64,000 nt of DNA from positions 5,580,001-5,644,000 of the forward strand of contig NZ_CP042968.1 of assembly GCF_001693515.2 (NCBI RefSeq), read 5' to 3'. The first letter of the stretch is position 1. Each line of letters starts with the position of its first letter. A program made the translations under genes and the position numbers. Shown here piece after piece: positions 33,346 through 42,790 of the stretch. Below the pieces are notes generated by a model. It was not told the DNA's origin, did not search any database, and saw only the letters and a program-made list of their open reading frames with translations. Origin of the DNA: Bradyrhizobium paxllaeri. GTDB lineage: Bacteria; Pseudomonadota; Alphaproteobacteria; Rhizobiales; Xanthobacteraceae.

Positions 33346-33414
33346 GAGAAGGCTATGGTGAAAGAAGGCTTTGGCGAGAGACGGCTTTGGTGAGAGACCG
33401 GGAGGTGGACGCGG

Positions 33415-33774
33415 ATGCCCGATAGCAAGACCTACACCGGCGGCTGCCATTGCGGCCAGGTGCGCTTCGAATGCACCAGTGACCTTGCGATGGTCACCGC
33501 CTGCAATTGCTCGATCTGCACCAAGAAGGGCCTGCACTTCACCTTCCTCGACCCAAAGAGCTTTCAGCTCCGCGCCGGCGAGGAAAACCTGAAGGAATAT
33601 CTCTTCAACAAGCACGCCATCCACCACCAGCTCTGCGTCGATTGCGGCGTCGACGTCTTCGCGCGCGGCAAGAAGCCCGACGGCAGCGACGTGGTGGCGC
33701 TGAATGTGAGCTGCATCGACGGCATTGAACTGTCGAAGCTGGAGATGACGCCGGTGGATGGACGCAACATGTGA
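33415..33774 (+). CDS. GFA/CENP-V-family zinc protein
   Basis: The 119-residue protein has the GFA fold with its zinc ligands: YTGGCHCGQVRFEC, CNCSICTKKG and HHQLCVDCGVDVFARG. The family includes glutathione-dependent formaldehyde-activating-like proteins, though most members have no proven activity. It follows the ICMT-like gene by 70 bases on the same strand and may share its transcript. It is cytosolic. Confidence 0.88.
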   Translation: MPDSKTYTGGCHCGQVRFECTSDLAMVTACNCSICTKKGLHFTFLDPKSFQLRAGEENLKEYLFNKHAIHHQLCVDCGVDVFARGKKPDGSDVVALNVSCIDGIELSKLEMTPVDGRNM

Positions 33775-33783
33775 GACCACAGT

Positions 33784-33874
33784 CGTCATGGCCGGGCTTG
33801 TCCCGGCCATCCACGTCTTGGACGCGCCCTCAGCAAGTAAGACGTGGATGCCCGGGACAAGCCCGGGCATGACG
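33784..33874. repeat. Long inverted repeat between convergent genes
   Basis: CGTCATGGCCGGGCTTGTCC at 33784 onward pairs, with a few mismatches, with GGACAAGCCCGGGCATGACG ending at 33874; the arms are about 34 bases and include CCACGTC/GACGTGG. It is a known-looking rhizobial intergenic palindrome and may serve as a two-way terminator for the GFA and GST genes. Confidence 0.7.
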
Positions 33875-33901
33875 GAGAGATAGAGGGACGATCAACGGGT
33901 C

Positions 33902-34609
33902 TCACCCATCCAGCGCCTTGTACCTCCTGAAAATCCCGTCCTCGTTGAACGCGATCCGTCGGTCGCTGGCCAGATAGGTCTTGATGTTCGGCCGCGCCGC
34001 GACACGGTCGCGCAGTTCGACGAGACCGGGAATCTTCCGCTCGAAAGCTTTCATCCGTTTCGGGAAAGCGTAGCGCAGCCCCTCGACGATCTGGAACAGC
34101 GACAGGTCGACGTAAGTGAGCCGGCGGCCGGTGACGTAGGTGCCTCCATTGGCCGCGAGCAGGTCCTCGAAGTAGCCGAGATATTTCGGCACCCGCTCCT
34201 TCCAGAACTCTTCGGTGCGTTTTTTCGCCGGCGCCCTCTGGTCCTCGTAGTACAGCGAGGGACCCAGCGGATGATGGGTGTCGTGAACTTCCAGCACCAG
34301 ATCGGCGATCGTGAGCTGCAACTGATGCACCCACAATCTGCCGGCCTCCGCCTTCGGCGCCAGTCCGTGGCGCGATCCGAGATAGAGCAGGATGTTGGCG
34401 GTCTGCCCGATCACGAGCTTGCCGTCCTTGAGGAACGGCGGCGCGAAGGGCGGCGTTCCCTTCCCCGCGTCCATCATCCGCGTCATCGCGGCCATGCCGT
34501 TGCCGCGGCGCGCCACGTCGTCATAGCGGGCGCCGGCCTCTTCGAGCGCAAGGCGGACATATTCGCCGCGGCCCTGGATCATGGGCCAGTAATAGAGTTC
34601 GTAACGCAT
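33902..34609 (-). CDS. Glutathione S-transferase family protein
   Basis: The 235-residue protein has a thioredoxin-like N-terminus (MRYELYYWPMIQGRGEYVRLALEEAGARYDDV), a segment LKDGKLVIGQTANILLYLG with the glutathione-contact region, and an all-helical C-terminal domain (LTIADLVLEVHDTHHPLG, then YVDLSLFQIVEGLRYAFP). ATG 34609 is chosen because GGAGG lies eight bases upstream; an in-frame ATG at 34642 adds 11 residues. It conjugates or reduces electrophiles with glutathione; the substrate is unknown. Confidence 0.87.
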   Translation of the reverse strand: MRYELYYWPMIQGRGEYVRLALEEAGARYDDVARRGNGMAAMTRMMDAGKGTPPFAPPFLKDGKLVIGQTANILLYLGSRHGLAPKAEAGRLWVHQLQLTIADLVLEVHDTHHPLGPSLYYEDQRAPAKKRTEEFWKERVPKYLGYFEDLLAANGGTYVTGRRLTYVDLSLFQIVEGLRYAFPKRMKAFERKIPGLVELRDRVAARPNIKTYLASDRRIAFNEDGIFRRYKALDG

Positions 34610-34794
34610 CGATGACGCCTCCGCAGCCGGTTTCACCGACATAACAAATCACTCCGCGGCTGGTTCGTCACGCCAAACGCACATCGGCCGGTCGCGCAGG
34701 TTCTCCACACCCCGAAACTGTCCGAACGCGCGCGAGGGTGTTAGGTTGCTTCCGTTTGAAGCGTCGATTTTCTCAACACGACAGGAGAATGCGG

Positions 34795-35214
34795 ATGGCG
34801 GACAACAGGAAGAAGCGCGGCGGGGCCGATCGCGGGCTGATCGCGCTGAGCGAGCCTTACGAGGTCGCCTACTGGTCGAAGAAACTGAAGATCACGCCGG
34901 CCAAGCTGAAAGCCGCCGTCAAAAAAGCCGGGCACTCCGCCAGGAACGTGGAAGCCTATATTAAGCTGCAGAAGCACAAGGCCTCTGATAGGGCCCGTAT
35001 CGCGGTGAGCCAGCCCTACGAAGTCAGCTACTGGTCGAAGAAGTTCAAGGTCACGCCCGCCAGATTGAAGGCCGCCGTCGCCGCGGTCGGGCATTCGTCG
35101 AAGGCGGTCGGCGCCCATCTCGCCAAGCGCAAGGCTGCGAAGAAAGCGAAGAAGAGCGCCAAGAAGGTTGCCGGGAAAACCGCAAAGAAGCGCGCAAAGA
35201 AAAAGGCCGCCTGA
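34795..35214 (+). CDS. Tandem DUF3606 protein with Lys-rich tail
   Basis: The 139-residue basic protein holds two copies of the DUF3606 helix-turn pattern: LIALSEPYEVAYWSKKLKITPAKLKAAVKKAGHS and RIAVSQPYEVSYWSKKFKVTPARLKAAVAAVGHS. A tail of Lys and Ala repeats (KKAKKSAKKVAGKTAKKRAKKKAA), like histone H1, follows. DUF3606 proteins are small and of unknown function; this tail suggests nucleic-acid binding. AGGAGA suits ATG 34795 better than ATG 34789. The stop codon lies in a GC-rich hairpin. Confidence 0.82.
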   Translation: MADNRKKRGGADRGLIALSEPYEVAYWSKKLKITPAKLKAAVKKAGHSARNVEAYIKLQKHKASDRARIAVSQPYEVSYWSKKFKVTPARLKAAVAAVGHSSKAVGAHLAKRKAAKKAKKSAKKVAGKTAKKRAKKKAA

Positions 35215-35222
35215 CGGCGGCC
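35205..35222 (+). terminator. Hairpin over the DUF3606 stop codon
   Basis: GGCCGCC (35205-35211) pairs with GGCGGCC (35216-35222) around TGAC, which contains the stop codon. It may end or stabilise the transcript. Confidence 0.45.
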
Positions 35223-35229
35223 CTTGGCA

Positions 35230-35445
35230 TCAGGATTTGCATCGGCGCCGATCGCCGGGCGCGTCGTCGACCAGAGCGACGCGCCCATGCGAAACACCCT
35301 CGGGCGCAACCATCACCGTCTGCGGCACCATGACGGTGCGATACGCGATGACGCGGCCCGGAGAAACCAGTGGAAAAAGCTGCGGTAATCGCACGGGACA
35401 AATACCTGCCCCGCACCAGATGTGAACGGCCTTAATCGTCGTCAT
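35230..35445 (-). CDS. Possible 71-residue protein overlapping the secreted gene
   Basis: ATG 35445 overlaps the last codons of the 91-residue secreted gene, giving MTTIKAVHIWCGAGICPVRLPQLFPLVSPGRVIAYRTVMVPQTVMVAPEGV to a stop at 35,230. No family is recognised; the reading may be accidental. Confidence 0.25.
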   Translation of the reverse strand: MTTIKAVHIWCGAGICPVRLPQLFPLVSPGRVIAYRTVMVPQTVMVAPEGVSHGRVALVDDAPGDRRRCKS

Positions 35446-35707
35446 CGTGCCAGCGGCGCATCGTGCGATGGCCGTAGCGTTCGCGGACAATGCTTCGCAT
35501 GTGTGGTCGTCCGCGATCAGCGTCGATGCGGACGTTGCGCCGCTGATAAATTGTCCGCCCGCGGCCATTGTCGGCCGTAATCGTATCGACACGCGTATGA
35601 ACGCCGTTCGACGAGTTGGAGCTGGAATTCGACGACGTGTTGCCGGCCAACGCCACCGTCGTCGGCGCCAGGACGGTCAAAATTAACGCGACAAACAGGC
35701 GTTTCAT
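35432..35707 (-). CDS. Small secreted hypothetical protein
   Basis: The 91-residue protein has a signal peptide (MKRLFVALILTVLAPTTVALA), a Ser/Asn-rich linker (GNTSSNSSSNSSNGV) and a strongly basic, His-containing end (RPHMRSIVRERYGHRTMRRWHDDDD). It is probably periplasmic or exported. The low-complexity linker and charged tail suggest no enzyme. GAGGA precedes ATG. Confidence 0.6.
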   Translation of the reverse strand: MKRLFVALILTVLAPTTVALAGNTSSNSSSNSSNGVHTRVDTITADNGRGRTIYQRRNVRIDADRGRPHMRSIVRERYGHRTMRRWHDDDD

Positions 35708-35828
35708 GGCAAGTCCTCCTATCCGGATTAAAACTCGCCAGGCCCATCAGGAGTTCCGCGATCAGAAGGCAGACCAGGTCTCCGGCTTGCCGGAGAGGTG
35801 ATCTGGCGAGCACAAAAAATGCCGCGCG

Positions 35829-36512
35829 TCAGTTCGCCGCGAAGCAATAGAACAGTCCGTCGCCGCCGGTGCTCTTGAGGTCGGCCTGCGAGCAGCCGCC
35901 GTCCGGCCCGCGCGAGGGGTGCGACGTGTTCCAGGATTTTGACGGCTCGTCGTCCCGAAGACCCTTGCGGTCGAAATGGCCGACCATCGCGGCGCCTTGC
36001 GTGCTGCTCGTCCAGTTCTTGCAGGTGCGGTCTTCGCCGGCCGCAAACGCAGTACCGTCCGCCTGCGATCCCGTCAGCACATCGTGGCGGTTCGGTGTGT
36101 CGCCAGCACCGCTGATCACCTCGCCTTTCTCGGACAGCGCGGTCTGCTTGTTGAGGTTGTTGTTGGCGCTGTGCAAATCCGCAACGTCCTTGGCGACCAC
36201 GGAGCCCTTGGCATTCTTCCACGGCCCTTTGCCGATGCGATCGCGCGCATTGACGGCAGGCGCGCCGTCAGCGACTTGCGTCGACAGGTAGGCGCGCCAG
36301 GTCTTGCCGCCCGCGCCGGCGGCCTGCGCCAATGTCTGGCAATGATTGTCAGCGCCGGCGAGCCCGCCGAGATTGCCGCCATTGCCGATGCCATTGCTGG
36401 TCAGGAAGAAGCTGGTGTCGGCGGATTGCGCCTGCGCGGGCGCGCTTGCGAGAACCGATATAGCGGCAAGCGCAACCAATGTCGGCGAGATGATTCTGGC
36501 GAAGCTGTTCAT
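35829..36512 (-). CDS. Secreted lectin-like protein
   Basis: A signal peptide (LVALAAISVLASAPAQAQ) leads into about 200 residues with the order SFFLTSNGIGNGGNLGGLAGADNHCQTLA, WRAYLSTQVADGAPAVNARDRIGKGPWKNAKG, CKNWTSSTQGAAMVGHFDRKG and SWNTSHPSRGCS-like end GGDGLFYCFAA. This fits secreted C-type-lectin/endostatin-like proteins common in Bradyrhizobium; paired Cys and Trp-rich turns support the fold. Its ligand is unknown. Start is ATG 36512, or 36515 one codon earlier. Confidence 0.7.
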   Translation of the reverse strand: MNSFARIISPTLVALAAISVLASAPAQAQSADTSFFLTSNGIGNGGNLGGLAGADNHCQTLAQAAGAGGKTWRAYLSTQVADGAPAVNARDRIGKGPWKNAKGSVVAKDVADLHSANNNLNKQTALSEKGEVISGAGDTPNRHDVLTGSQADGTAFAAGEDRTCKNWTSSTQGAAMVGHFDRKGLRDDEPSKSWNTSHPSRGPDGGCSQADLKSTGGDGLFYCFAAN

Positions 36513-36622
36513 CAAAGTCCTCCCTGTTTTTTAGTTTTGGACTTTGTCTTCAACCCATTACGGCAACCTTTATTCCGCTGCCGTGAACCGTGGAGGAAAG
36601 CAGGCCATCCCGCCAAAAGAAA

Positions 36623-36652
36623 AAGGCGCTGCGGAGCGAACCGCAGCGCCTT
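36623..36652 (-). terminator. Rho-independent terminator of the Tim44-domain gene
   Basis: Read on the minus strand, AAGGCGCTGCGG and CCGCAGCGCCTT form a perfect 12-bp stem with a six-base loop, followed by a T-rich run (TTTCTTTT). It lies 20 bases after the stop of the gene at 36,672. Confidence 0.85.
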
Positions 36653-36671
36653 CGTCATGATGTACAGGCGA

Positions 36672-37661
36672 TCAGCTGGTCTGCTGGATCGCCGAGAGTT
36701 CCCAATCGCTGCCGCGACGGCGGGCGAAAGTCCAGACCTCGGTGGCTTCGGTCGGGGTTTCGCTGCCCGCGACCAGACGGCCGGTGGTGCGCTCCAGGGT
36801 CTTGTCGACCAGCGAGAACCGCATCGCCACGCTGGCGTAGTCGGTTTCGCCTTCGCGCCAGGCTTCCGCGAGGTCGCCCTGCAGCAGCTTGACGTCGGAC
36901 ACCTTGTTGACGTCGTTGTTGGCCTTGTTCGCCTCGAGATCCTTCGAGAAGTAGGACACCATCTCGGGCGTCGCCAGCGTGTGCAGTTTGGCAACGTCTT
37001 CGTTCGACCACGCGGCCTGGATTTCGCCGAGCAGACGCTCGAAGGCTTCATAGTCAGCCGGCTGGATTTCCAGCGCCGGCTGGCTGGATCCCAGCCCGAA
37101 GCCGCCCAGTCCGGAACGGAAGCTGCTCTGAGCGCCGGGACCTTCGGCAGGCGCGCCGGGGGCCGGTCCGTTCGCGTAGGCGGAAGCCGGGGTATGGCGG
37201 CGCTGCCACCAGGACATTGCCAGCCGCACCACGATCACGATCAGGGCGACCTGCAGCAGGAGGCCGATGATCGACGACAAGCCGCCGAGGCCCGAGAACA
37301 ACCCGCCGCCGAACAGCATGCCGAGCAGGCCGGCGCCAAGGAAGCCCGCGGCGAGACCGCCGAGCATGCCCATGCCGGGCCGGTTGAAGAAGCCGCCCTT
37401 GTTCGCCGCGCCGGCAGCCGCCGGTGCGCCCACTCCGGGCGTGCCCGGCTGGGTGAAGGTACGGTTCATGGGTTGCGCCGTGCCCGGCGCGGTGGTCGTG
37501 CTCGGCGGCGCTGAATAGGTCCTCGATCCGCGCGAACCCGAACTGCCACCGCCGCCAACACGGGCGTCAGCCGCCGAGATCGTGATCGCCAAGGGAACCG
37601 CCACCGATAGGACAATGGCAAAAGCCCTTACAATTCCGCGCGCAGTCTGCGTGAAATTCAT
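36672..37661 (-). CDS. Tim44-like domain membrane protein
   Basis: The 329-residue protein has an N-terminal signal or anchor, a Gly/Ser/Pro-rich linker, a Gly-rich membrane region (GMLGGLAAGFLGAGLLGMLFGGGLFSG, then IIGLLLQVALIVIVVRLAMSWW) and a C-terminal Tim44/MBA1-like domain (PADYEAFERLLGEIQAAWSNEDVAKLHTLATPEMVSYFSKDLEAN). The Tim44 fold is shared with mitochondrial import proteins, and in bacteria may help membrane protein or lipid handling. ATG 37661 is chosen over 37685 because it starts the signal. A strong terminator follows. Confidence 0.85.
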   Translation of the reverse strand: MNFTQTARGIVRAFAIVLSVAVPLAITISAADARVGGGGSSGSRGSRTYSAPPSTTTAPGTAQPMNRTFTQPGTPGVGAPAAAGAANKGGFFNRPGMGMLGGLAAGFLGAGLLGMLFGGGLFSGLGGLSSIIGLLLQVALIVIVVRLAMSWWQRRHTPASAYANGPAPGAPAEGPGAQSSFRSGLGGFGLGSSQPALEIQPADYEAFERLLGEIQAAWSNEDVAKLHTLATPEMVSYFSKDLEANKANNDVNKVSDVKLLQGDLAEAWREGETDYASVAMRFSLVDKTLERTTGRLVAGSETPTEATEVWTFARRRGSDWELSAIQQTS

Positions 37662-37830
37662 ATCTGTTTCCTCATTCCCCCCCATGGGGAAGTGCCCCTA
37701 AGATGGGCAGAGCGACCCAAAAGTGAAGCAAATATCGGGAACCGCAGCTGCGGCCCTCAGTCGCGGGGATGTGACGATTTGGCCGTGAACTCCGCATTCA
37801 CCATGCAGAAGCAGGCTTTCGCCCGGTGTT

Positions 37831-40398
37831 CTAGGTAGCCGTCATCGTCTCCTTGACCTTCTCCACCAGCGCGCTCAGCGCGAACGGCTTTGGCAGGAAA
37901 GCGAACTGCTCGTTCTCCGGCAGGCTCTTGTCGAAAGCCTCTTCGGCGTAGCCGGAGACAAAGATGATCTTGAGGTTCGGGTTGCGCTTGCGCATTTCGC
38001 GCAACAGCGTCGGGCCGTCCATTTCCGGCATCACGACGTCGGAGACGACGAGATCGACGGCGCCGTCCTTTTCATCGAGCGCCTCCATTGCCTCGATGCC
38101 GTTGGAAGCCTCGATCACGCTGTAGCCGCGCGAACGAAGCCCGCGCGCGTTGAGCGAGCGCAGGCCGTCCTCGTCTTCCACCAGCAGGATGGTGCCCTGC
38201 CCGGTCAGGTCGGGCCGCGGCTTCGGCGGCTCGGCCGCGCCTTCCTTGGCCGCGCCATTGGTGGCCTGCGCTTCGGGCTGCGCTTCCAGCTCGGGCCGGT
38301 GGCGCGGCAGGAAGATGCGGAACGTGGTACCTTCGCCGGGCGTGGAGTCGACGTAAACGAAGCCGCCGGTCTGCTTGACGATACCGTAGACCGTCGAGAG
38401 GCCGAGCCCGGTACCCTTGCCGACTTCCTTGGTCGAGAAGAACGGCTCGAAGATCTTGTCGACGATCTCGGCGGGGATTCCGGTGCCGGTATCGGAGATG
38501 TCGATGCGTACATAGTCGGCGGCCGGCAACCCCTTGTAGGAGAGCTGCGCGGATTCATCCGCCGTGACGTTCGCGGTCTTCACCGTCAGCTTGCCGCCAT
38601 CGGGCATCGCGTCGCGCGCGTTGACCGCGAGATTGACCACCACCTGCTCGAATTGCGAGACGTCGACCTTGACCGGCCAGAGGTCGCGGCCGTGCACGAG
38701 GTCGAGCTTGACCTTCTCCCCGATCAAGCGCCGCAGCAGCATCGTGAGATCGGAAAGCGCGTCGCCGAGGTCGAGCACCTGCGGCCGCAGCGTCTGGCGG
38801 CGCGAGAACGCGAGCAGTTGCCGCACCAGCGTCGCGGCGCGGGTCGCGTTCTGCTTGATCTGCATGATATCCTGGAACGAGGGATCGGTCGGCTTGTGCG
38901 CGTTCAGCAGGAAGTCGTTCGCCATCATGATGGCCGAGAGCACGTTGTTGAAATCGTGCGCGATGCCGCCGGCGAGCTGGCCGACCATGTCCATCTTCTG
39001 CGACTGGTTGATCTGGTTTTCCAGCGTGCGACGCTCGGTGGTCTCCAGGAGATAGACGATGGCGGCTTCGGTATCGCGCTCGTCCTCCTCAACCGCGGTG
39101 ACGAAGAATTGGCCCCAGCGCTCCTTGGCGCCGTCGAGCATGGCCTCGACAGGCGCAATGTCGCCCTGCCCTTCGGCAGCCTGGTTGATGGCCGCGATCA
39201 GAAGGCCGCGATCGCGCGCATTCACGGTGCGGAAGATCGACTTGTTGGCCGCACCATCAGGGCTCAGGTTCTGCGCCAGCTTGGCGAAGCGAGCATTGGC
39301 GCGGACGACGGCGCCGCCGCGGTCCACCGTCGCGATCGCCATCGGCGTATGGTCGAAGAAGCGCATGAAGCGCACTTCGGCGGCGCGCTCGGGATCGGAA
39401 TGTTCGTCGCGCGCACGGCTGATTACCAGCGTGCGCGACGACCCCGGCGAGCCGTTGGCGCCGAAGGCAAGCTTGTGATAGAGCCGCACCGGCATGGTCT
39501 TGCCGCCGCGCATGCGGAGGTCGATGTCGAACACCTCGGTTTTGACTTCGCCCGGCACCGCCACGATCGAGGTCAGCAGCGAAGCGCCGTCGCCGGAGAC
39601 GATATCGGAGAGCTTCAGCCCGCCGGATCCAATCTCCGCAAGATCGTAATCCAGCCAGTTCGCCAGCGTGGCATTGACATAGATGACGTCGCCGGCCGGA
39701 TTGACCGAGAAGAAGCCGCACGGCGCGTGGTCGAGATATTCGATCGCATGCTGCAATTCCCGGAACACGTCCTCCTGGCGCTCGCGGTCCCGCGTGATGT
39801 CGGCGATCGACCACACCGCATATTTGGCTTCGCGCTTGCTCTGGCCGAGCGGCCGCACCCGCATCCGCAGCCAGCGGCCCTGCGCACCGTCGGAGCCGGC
39901 GATGCGGACCTCCTCCTGCTGCCGCTTGCCTTCGCGGGCGGCCTTGAGCAGGCGGAATACGGCCTCCGAGACGTCAGGATTGCCGATGAAGACGCGCTCG
40001 ACCGGGCGCACATCCTGCCGGCTGGCAGCTCCGGTCAGCGCCAGATAGGCGGCGTTGGAATAGACCACATGGCCCTTGGGGTCGGTCACCGCGAGCCCGT
40101 CATGGGCCTGATCGGCGATACGGCCCATGACGGGGTCGTCGGAGGCGCGGTCGGTAAAGCGGACAATACCGGCGGCAAAGGCGAACAGATTGAACAGGCC
40201 GACCATGGCGAGCAGCGCCAGCACGCCCAGGATATAGGGCTGGGCCTGGGCGCGGCCGATGGTCATCAGCGCGATCGCCACCCCGACGATGCCGGCGGCC
40301 ACCAGCAGCACCAGCATGATGCTACCTCCCCGTCGCGCCGGTTCGTTGGCCGCGAAGGGCTCGGTGGGCGGACGGCGGCTGGCGGTTTCGGCGGTCAT
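37831..40398 (-). CDS. cckA: Cell-cycle hybrid histidine kinase CckA
   Basis: The 855-residue membrane kinase has two N-terminal helices, PAS-like sensor domains (about 95-430), a HisKA domain with the H-box [14 protein letters not shown], an ATPase domain ([36 protein letters not shown]) and a C-terminal receiver domain with the phospho-acceptor in [13 protein letters not shown]. In alphaproteobacteria CckA sends phosphate through ChpT to CtrA and CpdR, controlling division and flagellar genes. Two CtrA-type boxes lie elsewhere in this window. The gene follows flhB by 150 bases. ATG 40398 is used. Confidence 0.93.
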   Translation of the reverse strand: MTAETASRRPPTEPFAANEPARRGGSIMLVLLVAAGIVGVAIALMTIGRAQAQPYILGVLALLAMVGLFNLFAFAAGIVRFTDRASDDPVMGRIADQAHDGLAVTDPKGHVVYSNAAYLALTGAASRQDVRPVERVFIGNPDVSEAVFRLLKAAREGKRQQEEVRIAGSDGAQGRWLRMRVRPLGQSKREAKYAVWSIADITRDRERQEDVFRELQHAIEYLDHAPCGFFSVNPAGDVIYVNATLANWLDYDLAEIGSGGLKLSDIVSGDGASLLTSIVAVPGEVKTEVFDIDLRMRGGKTMPVRLYHKLAFGANGSPGSSRTLVISRARDEHSDPERAAEVRFMRFFDHTPMAIATVDRGGAVVRANARFAKLAQNLSPDGAANKSIFRTVNARDRGLLIAAINQAAEGQGDIAPVEAMLDGAKERWGQFFVTAVEEDERDTEAAIVYLLETTERRTLENQINQSQKMDMVGQLAGGIAHDFNNVLSAIMMANDFLLNAHKPTDPSFQDIMQIKQNATRAATLVRQLLAFSRRQTLRPQVLDLGDALSDLTMLLRRLIGEKVKLDLVHGRDLWPVKVDVSQFEQVVVNLAVNARDAMPDGGKLTVKTANVTADESAQLSYKGLPAADYVRIDISDTGTGIPAEIVDKIFEPFFSTKEVGKGTGLGLSTVYGIVKQTGGFVYVDSTPGEGTTFRIFLPRHRPELEAQPEAQATNGAAKEGAAEPPKPRPDLTGQGTILLVEDEDGLRSLNARGLRSRGYSVIEASNGIEAMEALDEKDGAVDLVVSDVVMPEMDGPTLLREMRKRNPNLKIIFVSGYAEEAFDKSLPENEQFAFLPKPFALSALVEKVKETMTAT

Positions 40399-40545
40399 CT
40401 GAAGAGGCGCTGCCCTTCGGCAAAGAGGAGACGGGCGGATTCGCACGCCCCTCCTGAGTGCCTGAATCGGACCTGCAAGTGCAAGTCCATCAGGCGGTTA
40501 TTTGACAGGTTGAAGGCATTTCAAGGCGTTTTTCCAGCGTTCCCA

Positions 40546-41619
40546 TCACATTCTTCGGGCGCCGAGCCCGTTCTTGAGACGCATGACGTAGCCGATGATC
40601 TCCGCGACCGCATGATAGTGCTCGACCGGAATCTCCTCGTCGATGTCGACGGTGGCATGGAGCGCGCGCGCCAGCGGCACGTTCTCCACGATCGGAATGT
40701 CGTGTTTCTTGGCGATTTCCCGGATCTTGAACGCGACGTTGTCGACGCCCTTGGCGACGCAGACCGGCGCCGCCATACCGCGATCGTAGGACAGCGCCAC
40801 CGAATAGTGGGTCGGATTGGTGATGACGACGCTGGCGTTGGGAACGGCGGCCATCATGCGCTTCTTCATGCGCTGCTGGCGCAACTGCCGGATCTTGCCC
40901 TTGATGTGGGGGTCGCCTTCGGACTGCTTGAACTCGTCCTTGATCTCCTGCAGCGACATCTTCTGGCGCTCGAACCACTGCCGGTACTGGAAGAAGTAAT
41001 CGGCGATCGCGACCGCCGCCAGCATCGCCACCACCGCGCCCATCAACTGCAGCGTCAGGTTGGTCGTAACGCCAAGGATCGCCGAAGGATCGAACCGCAG
41101 GAACGACTCCAGACGATCGCGCTCGGGCCACAGCACCGCCATCATGACAGCGCCGAGCGCGATCAGCTTGAACAGGCCCTTGAGGAAATTCGCCAGCGCC
41201 TGCTTGCCGAAGATGCGCTTAAACCCGGCGCCCGGAGATACCTTGCTGAACTTCGGCTTGAGCGATTCCGACGACCACACCAGCCGGTGCTGGATCATGT
41301 TGCCGGCGATCGCGGCAAGCGCCAGCATCAACAGCGGCACGCCGATCGCGCCGAGCACGGCATAGCCCAGCGTGTTGCCGAGCGCGAGCAGCGCCGCGCC
41401 GTCGGTGCGAAGCTGGCCCGCATTGGCGATCAGGTTGCGCAGCGGCATCAGGATGCCGCCGCCGATCGACCCCGAGAACGTCGACAATACCAGCGTACCG
41501 CCCGCGATGATGAACCAGGTGTTGACCTCCTGGCTCTTGGCGACGTCGCCCTTCTCCAACGCATCGTCGAGACGTTTTTGCGTAGGGTCTTCTGTTTTGT
41601 CGTCGGAATCGTCGGCCAT
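40546..41619 (-). CDS. flhB: Flagellar export switch protein FlhB
   Basis: The 357-residue protein has the polar start DSDDKTEDPTQKRLDDALEKGDVAKS, four membrane helices and the cytoplasmic domain with the self-cleavage motif NPTH (NPTHYSVALSYDRGMAAPVC). FlhB sits in the export gate of the flagellar type III apparatus and switches from rod/hook to filament substrates after cleavage. It is last in the flgB-flgC-fliE-fliQ-fliR-flhB row; a repeat element separates it from fliR by 98 bases. Confidence 0.95.
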   Translation of the reverse strand: MADDSDDKTEDPTQKRLDDALEKGDVAKSQEVNTWFIIAGGTLVLSTFSGSIGGGILMPLRNLIANAGQLRTDGAALLALGNTLGYAVLGAIGVPLLMLALAAIAGNMIQHRLVWSSESLKPKFSKVSPGAGFKRIFGKQALANFLKGLFKLIALGAVMMAVLWPERDRLESFLRFDPSAILGVTTNLTLQLMGAVVAMLAAVAIADYFFQYRQWFERQKMSLQEIKDEFKQSEGDPHIKGKIRQLRQQRMKKRMMAAVPNASVVITNPTHYSVALSYDRGMAAPVCVAKGVDNVAFKIREIAKKHDIPIVENVPLARALHATVDIDEEIPVEHYHAVAEIIGYVMRLKNGLGARRM

Positions 41620-41642
41620 CGCGGCGCTCTAGTCTTTTGTTT

Positions 41643-41718
41643 GAGCACGATCTCCGCGCAAACGCGTTCCGCGTTTGTGGCAAGCGAAAACCGGCACCCA
41701 CTTTTTTGGATCAAGCTC
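41643..41718. repeat. Rhizobiales intergenic palindrome between fliR and flhB
   Basis: GAGCACGATC at 41643 and GATCAAGCTC ending at 41718 bracket ACGCGTTCCGCGT and GAAAACCGGCACCCAC, the pattern of a dispersed repeat common between rhizobial genes (often GAGCATGATC ... GATCATGCTC). It fills the fliR-flhB gap and overlaps the fliR stop. Confidence 0.7.
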
Positions 41719-42488
41719 TATTTCAGCGGCGTCAGCTCGTGCATCACGCCGATGAAGTAGTTGAGATAGGTTCCCATCATCGCCGACAGGACGAGGCCGA
41801 AGATCAGGAATCCGATCATGATCGACAGCGGCACGCCGACGAAATAGACCTGCATCGCCGGCATCAGCCGCGCCAGCACGCCAAGACCGATATTGAAGAC
41901 GAGCCCGAACACCAGGAACGGCGCGGAGAGCTGCATGCCGATCTTGAAGGCGGTGGCGAAGGCGCGCGTGGCAAGCGCCGCCACGTCGCCGCTCGGCATC
42001 AGCTCGCCCGGAGCGAAGATCCGGTAGCTCTCGTTCAGCGCCGCGATGACGAGGTGATGAGTGTCGGTGGCAAACAGCAGCGTCATGCCGAGAATGGAGA
42101 GGAAGTTGCCAATCAGCACGCCCTGCTGTCCCTGCGTCGGATCGACGGCGGTGACGAAGCCGAGGCCGAGCTGCTGGGCGATCACCGAGCCGGCCACGGC
42201 AAGCGCCGCCAGCGTCACGCGCGCGGTGGCGCCAAGCACGATGCCGATGGCGATCTCGTGCACCAGCAGCACCCCGAGCGCGCTCATCGAGGAGAGGTCG
42301 ATCTGGTAGGCGGCGCGATGCAGCGGCAGGATGATCAGCGTCAGCAGCAGCGCGATCGCGAGCTTGATGCGCACCGGGATATTGCTCTCGCCGAACCCCG
42401 GCAACAGCATCACCATCGCGCCCACGCGGGCAAACACCAGCATGAAGGTGGCGGCAAGGGCGGGCAGCAGAGAGATGTCGACGCGCAT
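41718..42488 (-). CDS. fliR: Flagellar export protein FliR
   Basis: The 256-residue protein has about six membrane helices: LLPALAATFMLVFARVGAMVMLLPGFGESNIPVRIKLAIALLLTLII at the start and GLVFNIGLGVLARLMPAMQVYFVGVPLSIMIGFLIFGLVLSAMM at the end. These are typical FliR sequences. It forms part of the export gate with FliP, FliQ and FlhB. It begins 14 bases after fliQ. Confidence 0.94.
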   Translation of the reverse strand: MRVDISLLPALAATFMLVFARVGAMVMLLPGFGESNIPVRIKLAIALLLTLIILPLHRAAYQIDLSSMSALGVLLVHEIAIGIVLGATARVTLAALAVAGSVIAQQLGLGFVTAVDPTQGQQGVLIGNFLSILGMTLLFATDTHHLVIAALNESYRIFAPGELMPSGDVAALATRAFATAFKIGMQLSAPFLVFGLVFNIGLGVLARLMPAMQVYFVGVPLSIMIGFLIFGLVLSAMMGTYLNYFIGVMHELTPLK

Positions 42489-42502
42489 TCATCGACAATG
42501 CA

Positions 42503-42766
42503 TCAACCGCCTATGATTCGCGACGATATCCGCATCATGTGGCCGTGCATCGAGTCAGCCATGAACGGCAAAGCCAGTAGTAATGTCAGGAAGATCGCAA
42601 GGATCTTCGGCACAAAGATCAGGGTCTGTTCCTGAATCTGGGTCAGCGCCTGGAACAGCGACACCACGACGCCGACCACGAGCCCAATCACCATTAAGGG
42701 CGCTGATACCACCACGATGGTCCAGATCGCATCGCGCGCCACGTCGAGGGTTTCGGCACCGGTCAT
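42503..42766 (-). CDS. fliQ: Flagellar export protein FliQ
   Basis: The 87-residue protein has two membrane helices, AIWTIVVVSAPLMVIGLVVGVVVSLFQALTQIQEQTLIFVPKILAIFLTLLLALPFM, the exact FliQ pattern including the Q-I-Q-E-Q-T motif. ATG 42766 is used since the family starts with MTGAETLDVARDA. Between it and fliE lies a palindromic repeat that could form stable hairpins in the operon mRNA. Confidence 0.94.
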   Translation of the reverse strand: MTGAETLDVARDAIWTIVVVSAPLMVIGLVVGVVVSLFQALTQIQEQTLIFVPKILAIFLTLLLALPFMADSMHGHMMRISSRIIGG

Positions 42767-42790
42767 TGCTGCTCTCTCTTTCAGTTGGAC

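Noticed and set aside
33784..33874. Small RNA gene
   Set aside because: The long inverted repeat belongs to dispersed intergenic palindromes and has no visible promoter.
38299..41760. An 1153-codon open frame antisense to cckA and flhB
   Set aside because: It spans two well-conserved genes and their gap in the opposite direction. Composition is that of a shadow frame; no motif or ribosome binding site.
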